Assembly: GCA_023426435.1 (NCBI GenBank)
Contig: JAFAAS010000090.1
Coordinates: 1-25,112 of the forward strand
Length of the DNA: 25,112 nucleotides
From: Verrucomicrobiota bacterium
GTDB taxonomy: Bacteria > Verrucomicrobiota > Verrucomicrobiia > Opitutales > Opitutaceae
Direction: 5' to 3'
Shown here: piece after piece, positions 13,226 to 21,890 of the stretch
How positions within the stretch are numbered: position 1 is the stretch's first letter
How the letters are laid out: each line of letters opens with the position of its first letter
Made by a program: the position numbers and the translations under genes
Notes under the pieces: generated by a model
Told to the model about the DNA's origin: nothing
The model's input: the letters and a program-made list of their open reading frames with translations, nothing else
The model's database searches: none

Positions 13226-15411
13226 CACCGCGCCCGAAATCCCTGCACGATCAACTTCACCGGCATCGCCGCATAACGCTCCTGCAAAATCCCATGCAGC
13301 GTATGCACGCCCCATTCCTCACTCGTGCCGTGATGAATCACCACCAACGGAAACCCCGCGTCATCCGCCCACTCCGTTTCCACCCACGTCTTGATACGAT
13401 CGTCGATCGTCAGCGCCATGTCCGCGCCCAACTCCACCAACTTCCACGGTTCGCACGCATACCCCGTTCCTAATCCCAATTTCGTCACCTTCCGCTCCGG
13501 ATCCCCATAAAACACCACGCCCGGCTGCCCGATCTCCCCAAACGCCTTCGCCATCCGCTTCGCCAGCTCCTCCGCCTTCATCGCCGGCTCGACCTTCACG
13601 ACGCGATAATACGGCTGGTTCACGATCACATCGTCTTCCGCAAACCCCAACTTCTTCGCCAACGAATCCGCGACGCCGCCCGGCATCAAATCGAGCACGT
13701 CGTGACACCGGATCACCACCATCCCGTTTTCCTCGATCCATCGCTTCTTCGCATCGCGCGTCGCGCTCATCGCCTTCAACGCCGCCTCGGACAATCCGCT
13801 CTTCTCTCCCTCAAACGCGTCCAAATCCAAATGGCTGAAAAACGTCGGCTCGTGCGCGATCACGACGTTGCACCCCGCCGCCAGCGACTCACGCAGCGCG
13901 TCCCACGTCGGCGTCCACATTACCGAAATACCGCGCACCACCGTCTCCGGATCGCCCACGATCACGCGATCCACCGAGGGTTCCGGCACTGGATGCAATG
14001 ACCTCAGCCACGCATTCAGCTCCTTCGCCCGCAGACGCGTTCCCGCCGCAACTGAGTCCTTCGTAGTCATCGATTCGTCCTTTTTGATCATCAGGTAAAC
14101 CGGGCTTTCCCCCACCTCGACTTCAATCGCGCCATCCTCGCGCTGTCGCGCCTTCGCTCCACCATCTTCCTCCGGCGCCAGCGGCATCCGCTCCGCGCGC
14201 TCGAGCACCCCCGGCACATTCGCCAAAACCCGCCGCGACACCACTCCTTCCCCCGTGGGCGACCACACCGCCCACACGACCCGCGTCGGATCGTCGCCAT
14301 GCTCAAACTCCTGCACGCGCACCCGCCCCGGCTCGTTCCGCACCATCCGTCCAAAACGATAATTCCCGAGCACCTCTTGCAAATGCGCCAGCGCATGAAA
14401 CGACGGCTTGGGCTCAAAATTCCGCGTGATCCCCGCGCTCGCATGCAAACTCGGCGTATCCCGATCGTTGAAAAAATAAATATACGCCCGTCCCACCTCC
14501 ATCGACGCAAACACGAGTAGCGACCGCACCAGCCACTGCGCCTGCTGCTCATCCGTCACGCCAACCCAGTGCGGCATCTTCCCGTTCGGATCCGCCGTCT
14601 TCGTGCTGCTGTCGTAGCCGAACTCCGTCACCCAAACCTCCTTCTCCGGCGCATGCGCGTCGCGCCAGCGGCACAACGCCTCGATGTCGTTCAAATACCG
14701 CAACAGCTTCGGATTCTCCGGAAAACTCCTCCGCCACGAGGGATCCTGCTCCACCTCCGCATAGATGTGCAACGCGAGCACGTCATACAGTTCCGGATAC
14801 GCCGCAATGCACTCCACGCTCTTGTCCCACGCCCCGCTCGGCCCGGCCGTGATGTTGCTCGTCGCAATCTGCACCTTCGGATCGCCTTCGCGAATCCCCC
14901 GCGCCATCGCGACAAACATCCGCGTATAATCCTCGTCGCTCCACTTCGTCGGCTCGTTGCCGATCTCCACCGTGTCGACAAACCTCCGCTCCCCCGACGG
15001 CCCAAACTCCCGCGCATACCGCCGCCCATAATCCCGCGCCTGCGCCTCGATGTCCGTCCACTTCTCTCGCTCGATGCTCTCGAACTGCAACGACACTTCC
15101 ACGTCCCAGCCTTTTTCCGTCCACTCGCGATAAATCGCCGCCCAATCCGTCCCATCTTTCCCGAACGGCAACGGCGCCGGCACCGCCGGATCGTCACCCA
15201 AATCCCGCGACACTTTGTGATACTCGCGCAACAACCTTCCCACCGGTCGATACAACTCCGGATCGAACGCCCGATGCGGCGAATGCCCCGGCGCATAACT
15301 GTTCAACCCCACGAAATCCCTCATCAACGGCCGCTCCCGCGCCGTCCCCGCACCCAACTCCCCCGCCATCACCAGCACCGCGATCGCCACCCAAGCGCTT
15401 ATTCGTCTCAT
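13189..15411 (-). CDS. Secreted clan-A glycoside hydrolase fused to a NIF3-like domain
   Basis: This 740-residue open frame joins two unrelated parts. Residues 1-about 22 are a signal peptide. Residues 30-445 form a (beta/alpha)8 clan GH-A glycosidase related to GH39, with EIGNEP (acid/base Glu153) and WVTEFGYDSS (nucleophile Glu263). Residues 448-about 728 form a NIF3/YbgI-like metal-binding domain. It has NVVIAHEPTFF (His520; the usual HHP is HEP), VIRCHDVLD (His570, Asp574) and VVIHHGTSEEWG (His694, Glu698, spaced four apart like the metal ligands of YbgI). An internal ATG at 14070 (Met448) has AAGGA seven bases upstream, so NIF3 may also be made as a separate cytoplasmic protein. NIF3 proteins are normally cytosolic, so an exported fusion would be odd. 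The tail IEPRMDTNSHE comes from a dispersed repeat. An operator-like site lies 45 bp upstream. Confidence 0.85.
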   Translation of the reverse strand: MRRISAWVAIAVLVMAGELGAGTARERPLMRDFVGLNSYAPGHSPHRAFDPELYRPVGRLLREYHKVSRDLGDDPAVPAPLPFGKDGTDWAAIYREWTEKGWDVEVSLQFESIEREKWTDIEAQARDYGRRYAREFGPSGERRFVDTVEIGNEPTKWSDEDYTRMFVAMARGIREGDPKVQIATSNITAGPSGAWDKSVECIAAYPELYDVLALHIYAEVEQDPSWRRSFPENPKLLRYLNDIEALCRWRDAHAPEKEVWVTEFGYDSSTKTADPNGKMPHWVGVTDEQQAQWLVRSLLVFASMEVGRAYIYFFNDRDTPSLHASAGITRNFEPKPSFHALAHLQEVLGNYRFGRMVRNEPGRVRVQEFEHGDDPTRVVWAVWSPTGEGVVSRRVLANVPGVLERAERMPLAPEEDGGAKARQREDGAIEVEVGESPVYLMIKKDESMTTKDSVAAGTRLRAKELNAWLRSLHPVPEPSVDRVIVGDPETVVRGISVMWTPTWDALRESLAAGCNVVIAHEPTFFSHLDLDAFEGEKSGLSEAALKAMSATRDAKKRWIEENGMVVIRCHDVLDLMPGGVADSLAKKLGFAEDDVIVNQPYYRVVKVEPAMKAEELAKRMAKAFGEIGQPGVVFYGDPERKVTKLGLGTGYACEPWKLVELGADMALTIDDRIKTWVETEWADDAGFPLVVIHHGTSEEWGVHTLHGILQERYAAMPVKLIVQGFRARWIEPRMDTNSHE
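14070..14083 (-). promoter_or_regulatory. Internal ribosome binding site and start for the NIF3-like part
   Basis: On the minus strand, AAAAAGGACGAATCG leads directly into ATG (14070), followed by a Thr-Thr-Lys start typical of an independent protein. This Shine-Dalgarno match is better than those of most starts in the window. It could allow separate translation of a 293-residue NIF3-like protein ending at 13189. Confidence 0.5.
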
Positions 15412-15456
15412 CTTCCCACTCTGGCTCCCCTGCCACTCCCCGCATCCGCCGCCCTC

Positions 15457-15470
15457 CTCAACCGCTTGAG
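15457..15470 (-). promoter_or_regulatory. Putative LacI-family operator (site 3)
   Basis: The sequence CTCAACCGCTTGAG is identical to site 2, with arms CTCAA and TTGAG. It lies 45 bp before the start of the glycosidase-NIF3 gene and 49 bp beyond the stop of the upstream lipoprotein gene. It therefore probably marks a separate promoter within the minus-strand run. Confidence 0.75.
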
Positions 15471-15519
15471 CATTCCCCCATCAACCAGACAGACCTCGCC
15501 ACCCGCCTCTGTTTGCAGC

Positions 15520-16263
15520 TCATCTCGCTTTCTCCCGTTCGCTCAATCGCTGCCGCAACATCCACTCGTAAATGTCCGGATTTTCATACGTGGCCGTCCA
15601 TGAGTCGTGCTTGACTCCCGGATACACCGTCAGCCGCGGCGAACCTCCCCGTTTCTTGATCGCCTCAATCATCTCTTCCGACCGTTCGACGGGCACCACC
15701 GGGTCCGCCTCACCATGAAACGCCCACACCGGCATCTCGCGCAACACCCGCGCCAGCTGCCGCTCGCCTCCGCCGCAAATCGGCAGAATCGCCGCGTAAC
15801 GCTCCGGGTGCCGCACCGCCAGCGCCCACGTGCCGAAACCGCCCATGCTCAATCCCGTCACATAAATCCGATCGCGATCGATCCGCCGCTCGCGCGCCGC
15901 CTGCTCGATCAATCCTTCCAACGCAAAGATGTTCCACCACTCGCCCGGCGGACACTGCGGCGAAACCACCACGAAGGGGAAATCCTTCCCCGCATCGATC
16001 AACTTCGGCAGCCCATGTCTCTTGATCATCTCGAGATCCCGCCCGCGCTCGCCCGCACCGTGCAAAAACAACACCAGCGGCCACCGTTTCTCCCGGTCCT
16101 CCGCGTAGCCGGGCGGCAGGTATCTGAGATACTGATACTCCTGCGTCATCGTGATCGTGGTCGATCTCGCCTCGTGTCGCATCGCTGGCTCCGCCGGTGT
16201 CCGGCAGCCGCCCAACAATCCCGCGGCGACCACGCCGGGCACCATAAGATATCGGAATTTCAT
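15520..16263 (-). CDS. Alpha/beta-hydrolase esterase lipoprotein (CE1/PhoX-like dienelactone hydrolase fold)
   Basis: This 247-residue predicted lipoprotein has a lipobox LLGGC with Cys20 as the lipidation site. The hydrolase core has RYLPPGYAEDREKRWPLVLFLHGAGERG (oxyanion HGAG, 68-71), nucleophile elbow GLSMGG (Ser139), HGEADPVVP (Asp187) and GVKHDSW (His219), a complete catalytic triad. It resembles small PHB-depolymerase/feruloyl-esterase-like enzymes, many of which are annotated as phospholipase/carboxylesterase or prolyl-oligopeptidase-like. A carbohydrate esterase role, such as removing acyl or aromatic groups, fits the neighbours. It begins 30 bp after the DUF5060 enzyme's stop and probably shares its transcript. 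No operator-like site lies between them. Confidence 0.9.
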   Translation of the reverse strand: MKFRYLMVPGVVAAGLLGGCRTPAEPAMRHEARSTTITMTQEYQYLRYLPPGYAEDREKRWPLVLFLHGAGERGRDLEMIKRHGLPKLIDAGKDFPFVVVSPQCPPGEWWNIFALEGLIEQAARERRIDRDRIYVTGLSMGGFGTWALAVRHPERYAAILPICGGGERQLARVLREMPVWAFHGEADPVVPVERSEEMIEAIKKRGGSPRLTVYPGVKHDSWTATYENPDIYEWMLRQRLSEREKAR

Positions 16264-16293
16264 CGGCTCAAAGGCACGGACCGCATCTTCGGT

Positions 16294-18168
16294 TCAGCGT
16301 CGCAGAATCGCCACCCAGTCCTCTTCCACGTCGTGCGGCGGCAGCCCGAGACGGATACGCTTCCCCGCTTCCACGCGCGTGATCGGCCCGTCGATGAGTT
16401 CTCCACCGGTGCGCGGATTGAACCATTTCACGCTAAACTCTCCCGTCACCCCGCGCAGATCGATCGCCGAAACATCCCCCCAGGCGAGATAGATCACGTA
16501 AATCTCGCCCGGCTTCGCGAGACAGTAATACGGCTCCGCCCCCACCGAGTTGCCCACCAGTTCGTCCGCCGGCTGCATGTCCCAGAACGGAATTTTCTGG
16601 TCGCGGAAAAACTCCAGCGCGATCCGCGCGTAGTCCCAGCTCCGATCGCGGCTACGGAAATCCTCTCCATTGATGTCGTGCGCCGGCAGCCTGTATCCAA
16701 AATAATACTCCACGCCCGCCCCTCCGCCCATCAGGTTGCCCCACAGCGTGAGCTTGCGCACTTCGTGCAACGTATAATTTCGCCGCGGATCGCGCGCCAC
16801 GCCGTCGAATCCTTCATAACCGGGATCGGGCGGCACACCGTAGGCCCAGTGTCCTTGTTCGTCATTTGCCACCACCCACGGACGCCCGCTCCGCGCGGAA
16901 TCCCGCACCCACTTCACCGTCCATTCATGCGTCTCCGACCAGTCGTTCTGCAGCGATAATCCCGTCAGCGCCGATCCGTCGCCGAGCAGCGGATCATAGA
17001 TAAACTCCTGCTCGTTCGTAAACGTGTGGAGCACGATGTTGCTCGGATAGTAATGCGTGTCCGCAACGAACTGCGCCATCGCGCGAATCTCTTCCGGCGT
17101 CTGCGTATTTTCTTCGCCGAGATTCCACGTCACCCCCAGCAGATGTCCGAATCGGGCGATCAACTCGCGCAGATACAGTTTCCGCTCCGGCCCCAGCGCC
17201 CCGTTGTCCAACGATTCCGGCACCGGCTTCACCTCGCGCAGCGTGCCGACGCGGTTGTCGTCCATTTCGTTTTCCTGCAGTTTGAAATGCAGGTGAATCC
17301 CATTCGCCTGCGCGTGCTCGAACACGATCGCCCACTGATCCAGCTTCGAGCAGTCGTAACGCAGCTTGTCGCTGCGCGACGCAAACGGCCACACATTGTC
17401 GCCATCCCCGCCGGCGTTGTAAGGCAGGAACGACATCGTGTTCATCCCTTCGCTCGCCAGATAGTTGATCGCGCCGATCAATCCTTTCCCCCTGCCCCCC
17501 GCCCAGGTCGGATCGCCTTCGCGCCAGTCGCGCACGTGCGGCTCCCACGTCTTCAGATGCACGTCTTTCTTCTCCGATACCGTGTCGTCGAAATCCCGAT
17601 ACGCCAGCAGCGTCTCGGGCGAATCCGGCCCCGCCTTCAGGAAATAGTCGCCGCTCCCCGCAAATCGCAGGTGATGCTTCCCGACATACTGCAGCCACCC
17701 TTTGCCGCGAAAGTCCGCGCCCCGCTTGTCGCTCGCCGCCACCGAAAAACGTCCCGAGCGCCCGTCGAACGGCCTCAAGGGTTCGCCTCCCGCCTCAACC
17801 GCAACGTTCTTCCCGCGCCGAAACGCCACCTGATACCGCCACGTGCCCGTCCGATCCGGCGCGAAATGCGCGCGCCAGACCTTGCCGCTCTTCGCCGACG
17901 TGTTCGCCGCATTGCCATCGGCCGCAAAATACCCCGGCACCGTATAGCGCGGCGCACCCGATTCGTGCGTGAAGGTCACATCGAACCGATAATCCATGAA
18001 TGGATTCACATCCCGATCCGCCTCGTTCGCCTCCGGTCCGTCGAGCGTCAGCGTGACTTTGTGCCACTGCTTCAACTCGCCCTCGATCCGCACCGCCTCC
18101 GCGGCTTGCCCGCGTATCCCGCAGAGAAACGTGAATGCGATGAGAGCGAAGAGACGAAACGAAAGCAT
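16294..18168 (-). CDS. Secreted DUF5060-containing clan-A-like glycoside hydrolase
   Basis: This 624-residue exported protein has a signal peptide (MLSFRLFALIAFTFLCGIRGQAAE). An N-terminal DUF5060 beta-sandwich (about 25-145) contains NPFMDYRFDVTFTH and VPGYFAADGNAA. The barrel (about 150-500) shows GWLQYVGKHHLRF, FLPYNAGGDGDNVWPF, HLHFKLQENEMDDN, GVTWNLGEEN (Glu352/353, likely acid/base) and VVANDEQGHWAYG (Glu437, likely nucleophile). A C-terminal sandwich (about 530-624) resembles the domain called putative collagen-binding, with KWFNPRTGG. This architecture occurs in GH140-like and related enzymes of polysaccharide loci. The substrate is unknown. Met at 18186 is a possible longer start by six residues. 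The operator-like site at 18264 lies 95 or 77 bp upstream, depending on which start is used. Confidence 0.85.
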   Translation of the reverse strand: MLSFRLFALIAFTFLCGIRGQAAEAVRIEGELKQWHKVTLTLDGPEANEADRDVNPFMDYRFDVTFTHESGAPRYTVPGYFAADGNAANTSAKSGKVWRAHFAPDRTGTWRYQVAFRRGKNVAVEAGGEPLRPFDGRSGRFSVAASDKRGADFRGKGWLQYVGKHHLRFAGSGDYFLKAGPDSPETLLAYRDFDDTVSEKKDVHLKTWEPHVRDWREGDPTWAGGRGKGLIGAINYLASEGMNTMSFLPYNAGGDGDNVWPFASRSDKLRYDCSKLDQWAIVFEHAQANGIHLHFKLQENEMDDNRVGTLREVKPVPESLDNGALGPERKLYLRELIARFGHLLGVTWNLGEENTQTPEEIRAMAQFVADTHYYPSNIVLHTFTNEQEFIYDPLLGDGSALTGLSLQNDWSETHEWTVKWVRDSARSGRPWVVANDEQGHWAYGVPPDPGYEGFDGVARDPRRNYTLHEVRKLTLWGNLMGGGAGVEYYFGYRLPAHDINGEDFRSRDRSWDYARIALEFFRDQKIPFWDMQPADELVGNSVGAEPYYCLAKPGEIYVIYLAWGDVSAIDLRGVTGEFSVKWFNPRTGGELIDGPITRVEAGKRIRLGLPPHDVEEDWVAILRR

Positions 18169-18263
18169 GGCAGGTGAGGAGGTCATGGAGAAACGGGGCG
18201 CAACATACGCCGCCGATTCGCGCACAAAACGCTCGATCTCCCGCGCGGGAAAGCCGCGAACGA

Positions 18264-18277
18264 CTAAACCGCATGAG
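18264..18277 (-). promoter_or_regulatory. Putative LacI-family operator (site 4)
   Basis: The sequence CTAAACCGCATGAG differs from sites 2 and 3 at two positions. It lies in the gap between the small secreted protein and the DUF5060 gene, 95 bp upstream of the chosen DUF5060 start. That spacing is longer than for the other sites, so either the start or the promoter layout differs here. Confidence 0.6.
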
Positions 18278-18312
18278 TGCAACGCCCGCCCTGCACCACG
18301 CCGCCGCCGATT

Positions 18313-18332
18313 GTAGGAGCCTGCTCGCAGGC
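18313..18332. repeat. REP-like GTAG hairpin element
   Basis: GTAG (18313-18316) is followed by GA and the stem GCCTG, loop CTCG, CAGGC (18319-18332). The GTAGGAGC head and palindrome closely resemble REP elements known from pseudomonads. It lies between the stop at 18376 and the operator at 18264. It differs in stem sequence from the GTAG element at 11822, so two REP-like classes may coexist. Confidence 0.6.
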
Positions 18333-18375
18333 GATGTTGCTCATCCGCCCATCGAAACAGCCTCCTCGAACCGCC

Positions 18376-19158
18376 CTATTTCTCCGTCCCTCCCGTCGGC
18401 GGCAAATAGTCCTGCACCGTCGGATCGCCGAGCTCCACCTTCCGATCGGGAACGTAGGGCCGGCGCATCAGCACCGGCTCGCGCGTCTGCCGGCCAAAGT
18501 GCGGTCCACCCGCCTTGATCAACGTCGCGAGCACTTCGCGCAGTTTCACCCCATCTGCCGGCGTGCTGACGCGCGCATGCCACAACAGCTTGGACTGTTT
18601 CTTTTTCGCCGCCTCGTAATCATACGCGCGCAGGCGCACGAAATACCGGCTGGCCGTCGCTTCGTTGCGCAGCTTCTCGCGCTGCCACGATGCCATGGGC
18701 CGGCCAGCCGACGCACCCGCGAGCAGGTCGATAAAATCCCTTTCATTCCAAAACCTCTGCCCCGCAACCACGCTGTTCTCGTCGTATTGTGCCTCGAACT
18801 CTTCGATCTTCGGATCGAGCCCGCCCCATTGAAAAACAAGAAGCTGCGACGGCCGATCCTGCGGCGGATTCACCGGCAGGTAGCCCTGCTGAGCGAGCGC
18901 CTCGGCCAGCCAGCGATGCACGCTCTCCCGCGGCGGGGCATCGTCACCCACCGGCAGGTCCTTCGCCGTGACGGGCAGATAAATCACCGGACGCTCGCGC
19001 GAGGGCGCGGGCAACTTGCGCCCGTCGCTCGTGAGATCGACGACGATGCGAATCTCCGCCGTCTTCTCCGCCGCCCAGCCCGTCGTTCCCCTGCCAGCCA
19101 GCACCAACATGCCACACCCCAAACCACACCGGATGAAACCACGGAGTGAGTGCCTCAT
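18376..19158 (-). CDS. Secreted protein of unknown function
   Basis: This 260-residue protein has a signal peptide (about 1-30, ending TTGWAAE). I do not recognise a named family with certainty. The features ESVHRWLAEALAQQGYLPV, then WNERDFIDLLAG, then YFVRLRAYDYEAAKKKQSKLLWHARVST and a final LIKAGGPHFG segment recall the general layout of DUF4136-type envelope proteins: a helix ending in GY, a long central strand pair and a WxAxxST strand. The start at 19158 has an AAGGG ribosome site and gives the signal peptide. The gene follows the TonB receptor on the same strand, 94 bp downstream and beyond an intrinsic terminator. It would therefore be expressed by read-through or from its own promoter. 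An accessory role at the cell envelope is inferred only from position. Confidence 0.75.
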   Translation of the reverse strand: MRHSLRGFIRCGLGCGMLVLAGRGTTGWAAEKTAEIRIVVDLTSDGRKLPAPSRERPVIYLPVTAKDLPVGDDAPPRESVHRWLAEALAQQGYLPVNPPQDRPSQLLVFQWGGLDPKIEEFEAQYDENSVVAGQRFWNERDFIDLLAGASAGRPMASWQREKLRNEATASRYFVRLRAYDYEAAKKKQSKLLWHARVSTPADGVKLREVLATLIKAGGPHFGRQTREPVLMRRPYVPDRKVELGDPTVQDYLPPTGGTEK

Positions 19159-19192
19159 ATGAGCCCTTACGTCTGTCGTCCGCCGCACCAAC

Positions 19193-19230
19193 AAAAACGC
19201 CCGCCACCGATGACAATCAGATGGCGGGCG
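19193..19230 (-). terminator. Intrinsic terminator of the TonB receptor gene
   Basis: Read on the minus strand, CGCCCGCCA (19222-19230) and TGGCGGGCG (19198-19206) form a perfect 9-bp GC-rich stem with a 15-nt loop. A run of five T follows directly (19193-19197). It lies 22 bp after the receptor stop codon. It is the only textbook intrinsic terminator I find in the window. Confidence 0.85.
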
Positions 19231-19252
19231 GAAATCGTGCGGATCGTCCCGC

Positions 19253-21541
19253 TTAGAAGTTCGCCCGCAGGGTGAACTCGAGGGTCCGGGGCGCTCCGAA
19301 GAAGCTGCGACTCGAAAGATAGCGCTCATCGAGCGCGTTCTTCAGCATCAGCGAGGCGTTGCACCGGGCGCTGCCCAGATTGAACTCCGCCCCGATGCCA
19401 ACGTTCACGACGGCGTGCGCATCCAGCATCCACGGCGGCACCAGCCCGCCATTATGCACGAACCACGCTTCGGTGTGCTGGCGCTTGTCGACCCATTTGC
19501 CGTTGCCCAGCAGGTAGGTGTTGGTGAACACGCCGAAGCCGCCGAGATCTTGACGGATATTTCCCGAGATCTGATGCCGCGGCGAATACGCAAGCTGATG
19601 GTTCTCACGCGTCAGCATCCGCACGCCGTTGACGACGGCCGCCGCGGCGACGTCGCTTTCGACATAGGCGTAGGTATAAGCGTAACCGACGCCGATCTGC
19701 GTGCGCTTTGTCGGACGATAAGCGAGGTCCATCTCCACGCCGGAGCTGCTGTTTTTGCCCGACTGCAGCGACGGCGTGAAGGTCTCCCCATTCACCGTCA
19801 CCTGGGCGAGCTGCCGGATGATGTCCTGCTCGTGTAGTTGATAAATGGAGACGACACCGGAAAGCTTCCCGCCAAACATATCCGTCTTCAGACCCGCGTC
19901 CCAACCTTCACCGCTGCCGGGAACCGGCGTGAAGTAGGTGCCGTCCGGATACCGGGCCTGCGTCGTGTAGAGATTGACGATCGACGTCGAGTAGCTGGCG
20001 AACGCCGAGACCGTGTCGGTCAGTTTATAAAGCACGCCGTATTGCGGCGAAACCTTGGAGGGATACTCGTTGTAAACCTGCGTCGGAGTCGGGCCGCTCG
20101 GGTTCTGCAGAATGTCGGCCTCGATTTTATCCAGCCGCACGCCCGCGAGGGTGTGCAGCTTGCCATCCAGAAACGTCATCTGGTTCACGAAGTAGCCGCT
20201 GTTCAGACGATTCCGCGCATGGAACCCCGTGTTCGGACGAATGCCGCCGGGCGTCTGCGTCGAAAGGATCCACGTGCTGGGGTCTTCCAGGTTCCACTGC
20301 ACGTTGTCGCGTGCCGGCGGAAGCGTATCGAGGATCTGCACGAACTTTTCCGCGCCGTTCTGATATCCAACGAGGTTCTGCACCTCGATTCCGCGCCACT
20401 CGAAATTGTTCAGCAGTTCGATCTGGCGATAACGATCGAAGGAGCCGCGCGCCGAGCGATTTACCTGCCGGCCGTTGAGCATGAGCGGATCCGTCGGCGT
20501 GCCGTCCGGATTGCTCAAAACGCCTTGCGGCGCGTCGTTCGTGAAACGGTTGTCGTCCCAATCGACGTCAGACCAGTTCGCGCGCACCGTGAAGTTCTCG
20601 TTGAACTTGTGCACGAATTCCACCGTGAACGCCTGCATCGTGGTGTCGAAAAAGTCGTTCGGATGGCGATTGTTCCAGCTCTCGTCCACCGCGCCGTAGG
20701 AGCCCGGCACATCCCAATCCAGCAGATTGTGAAACGGCAGCGAAGTCACCGGATTGTCCTGGTTGCGCTTCGTCTGCTCGAACTCGACCGTCAACGTCGT
20801 CTCGGGCCGGATCCACCACGTCATCGACGGATACAGCGTGGTTTGCTCCACGTTGACCCGGTCCATCCACGAATCGTTTTCCTGATACGCGCCCACGAAA
20901 CGGAACGCGAAAGCGTTGTTCGCCGTCGGCACATTCAAGTCCACGGAGGCTTTGTAGAAATCGTAGCTGCCCACCTGCAGGCTCGTGCTCGCGATGCGGC
21001 GCTGCACGGGACGCTTCGTAATGTAATTCACACTACCGCCGGGCGACGCCTGTCCATAGAGGACCGACGAGGGGCCTTTCAAAATCTCGACGCGAGAGAT
21101 CGTCGCGGGATCCACCACGCGCAGGCGCCGAAAGCCGTTGCGGTTCGGAACAAATCCGCCCTGGCCGCGCAAGATGAAGCCGAGCGTGTCGCCGTTGGCG
21201 AGATCCGACGCCGCCGTGCCGCCCCCGGACACGCCCGAAGCAAACGAAACGATGTCCACGAGATCGCGTGCGCCGATGTCCTGAATGAAGTTCTCGTTGA
21301 ACACCGTCAGGTTCATCGGAAGGTTGATCAATTCGGTGCGGGTGCGCGTGCCGCTGACCGCCTGCGGCGTGTAGTAACCTTCTTCCGAAGTCGATTGGAC
21401 TTCGAAGGGCGAGAGCACCACGACTTCGTTGTTCGATGGCGCCGGGGCCGGCTGCGCCTGGCCCAAAGCCGAAAGCGCCGCGAACGGCACACCGGCCGCA
21501 AGCCAGCGCAGTCGGCGCGGATGGGGGAGTTTGTGTATCAT
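19253..21541 (-). CDS. TonB-dependent outer-membrane receptor
   Basis: This 762-residue outer-membrane active transporter has a signal peptide (about 1-30) and the stretch NNEVVVLSPFEVQST (37-51), which probably holds the TonB box. The plug domain (about 60-185) includes SGTRTRTELINLPMNLTVF, RDLVDIVSFASGVSGGG, FILRGQGG and VEILKGPSSVLYGQASPGGSVNYITKRP. The rest is a 22-stranded barrel ending in the TonB-receptor signature LEFTLRANF with terminal Phe. No SusD-like lipoprotein accompanies it. The plug resembles siderophore-receptor types, but the surrounding glycosidases suggest a glycan or glycoside substrate. An operator-like site lies 152 bp upstream in the shared divergent region, and an intrinsic terminator follows the gene. 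Confidence 0.95.
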   Translation of the reverse strand: MIHKLPHPRRLRWLAAGVPFAALSALGQAQPAPAPSNNEVVVLSPFEVQSTSEEGYYTPQAVSGTRTRTELINLPMNLTVFNENFIQDIGARDLVDIVSFASGVSGGGTAASDLANGDTLGFILRGQGGFVPNRNGFRRLRVVDPATISRVEILKGPSSVLYGQASPGGSVNYITKRPVQRRIASTSLQVGSYDFYKASVDLNVPTANNAFAFRFVGAYQENDSWMDRVNVEQTTLYPSMTWWIRPETTLTVEFEQTKRNQDNPVTSLPFHNLLDWDVPGSYGAVDESWNNRHPNDFFDTTMQAFTVEFVHKFNENFTVRANWSDVDWDDNRFTNDAPQGVLSNPDGTPTDPLMLNGRQVNRSARGSFDRYRQIELLNNFEWRGIEVQNLVGYQNGAEKFVQILDTLPPARDNVQWNLEDPSTWILSTQTPGGIRPNTGFHARNRLNSGYFVNQMTFLDGKLHTLAGVRLDKIEADILQNPSGPTPTQVYNEYPSKVSPQYGVLYKLTDTVSAFASYSTSIVNLYTTQARYPDGTYFTPVPGSGEGWDAGLKTDMFGGKLSGVVSIYQLHEQDIIRQLAQVTVNGETFTPSLQSGKNSSSGVEMDLAYRPTKRTQIGVGYAYTYAYVESDVAAAAVVNGVRMLTRENHQLAYSPRHQISGNIRQDLGGFGVFTNTYLLGNGKWVDKRQHTEAWFVHNGGLVPPWMLDAHAVVNVGIGAEFNLGSARCNASLMLKNALDERYLSSRSFFGAPRTLEFTLRANF

Positions 21542-21693
21542 AGTTTGTTAGTTCAGGGTTGGGATAAGCGTATCGGGTCTCAGATAACCGATGCCGCGCG
21601 CCTTTCACCGGCAAGTTGGCAAAATCGCAGGGGTAAAGGGAGCGAGCGCCGGCACCGTGCGCCTATTCTCCGACAAGTGAAATGAGGGCCTTG

Positions 21694-21707
21694 CTCAATC
21701 GCATGAG
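21694..21707 (-). promoter_or_regulatory. Putative LacI-family operator (site 5)
   Basis: The sequence CTCAATCGCATGAG has palindromic arms CTCA and TGAG, extended outward by G and C. Read toward the receptor it is CTCATGCGATTGAG, the orientation the other sites have relative to their genes. It is therefore assigned to the TonB receptor, 152 bp away. Confidence 0.65.
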
Positions 21708-21890
21708 CGCACCGTTCACCCTGTCATGCAGCTTCTTGCCTCCCGCTCCCTCGACCGCAAGTGGCACGGAAATCCCCCAGCCTCCGCGCCGCCGCCTTCG
21801 TGAAACTCCGCCATCGCCACCTCGCCCGCCACGCGCCAGCCTCTCGCTTCCGATGCCCGTTCCGTTCGCGCGCCGCCAGCTCGCCGACGC

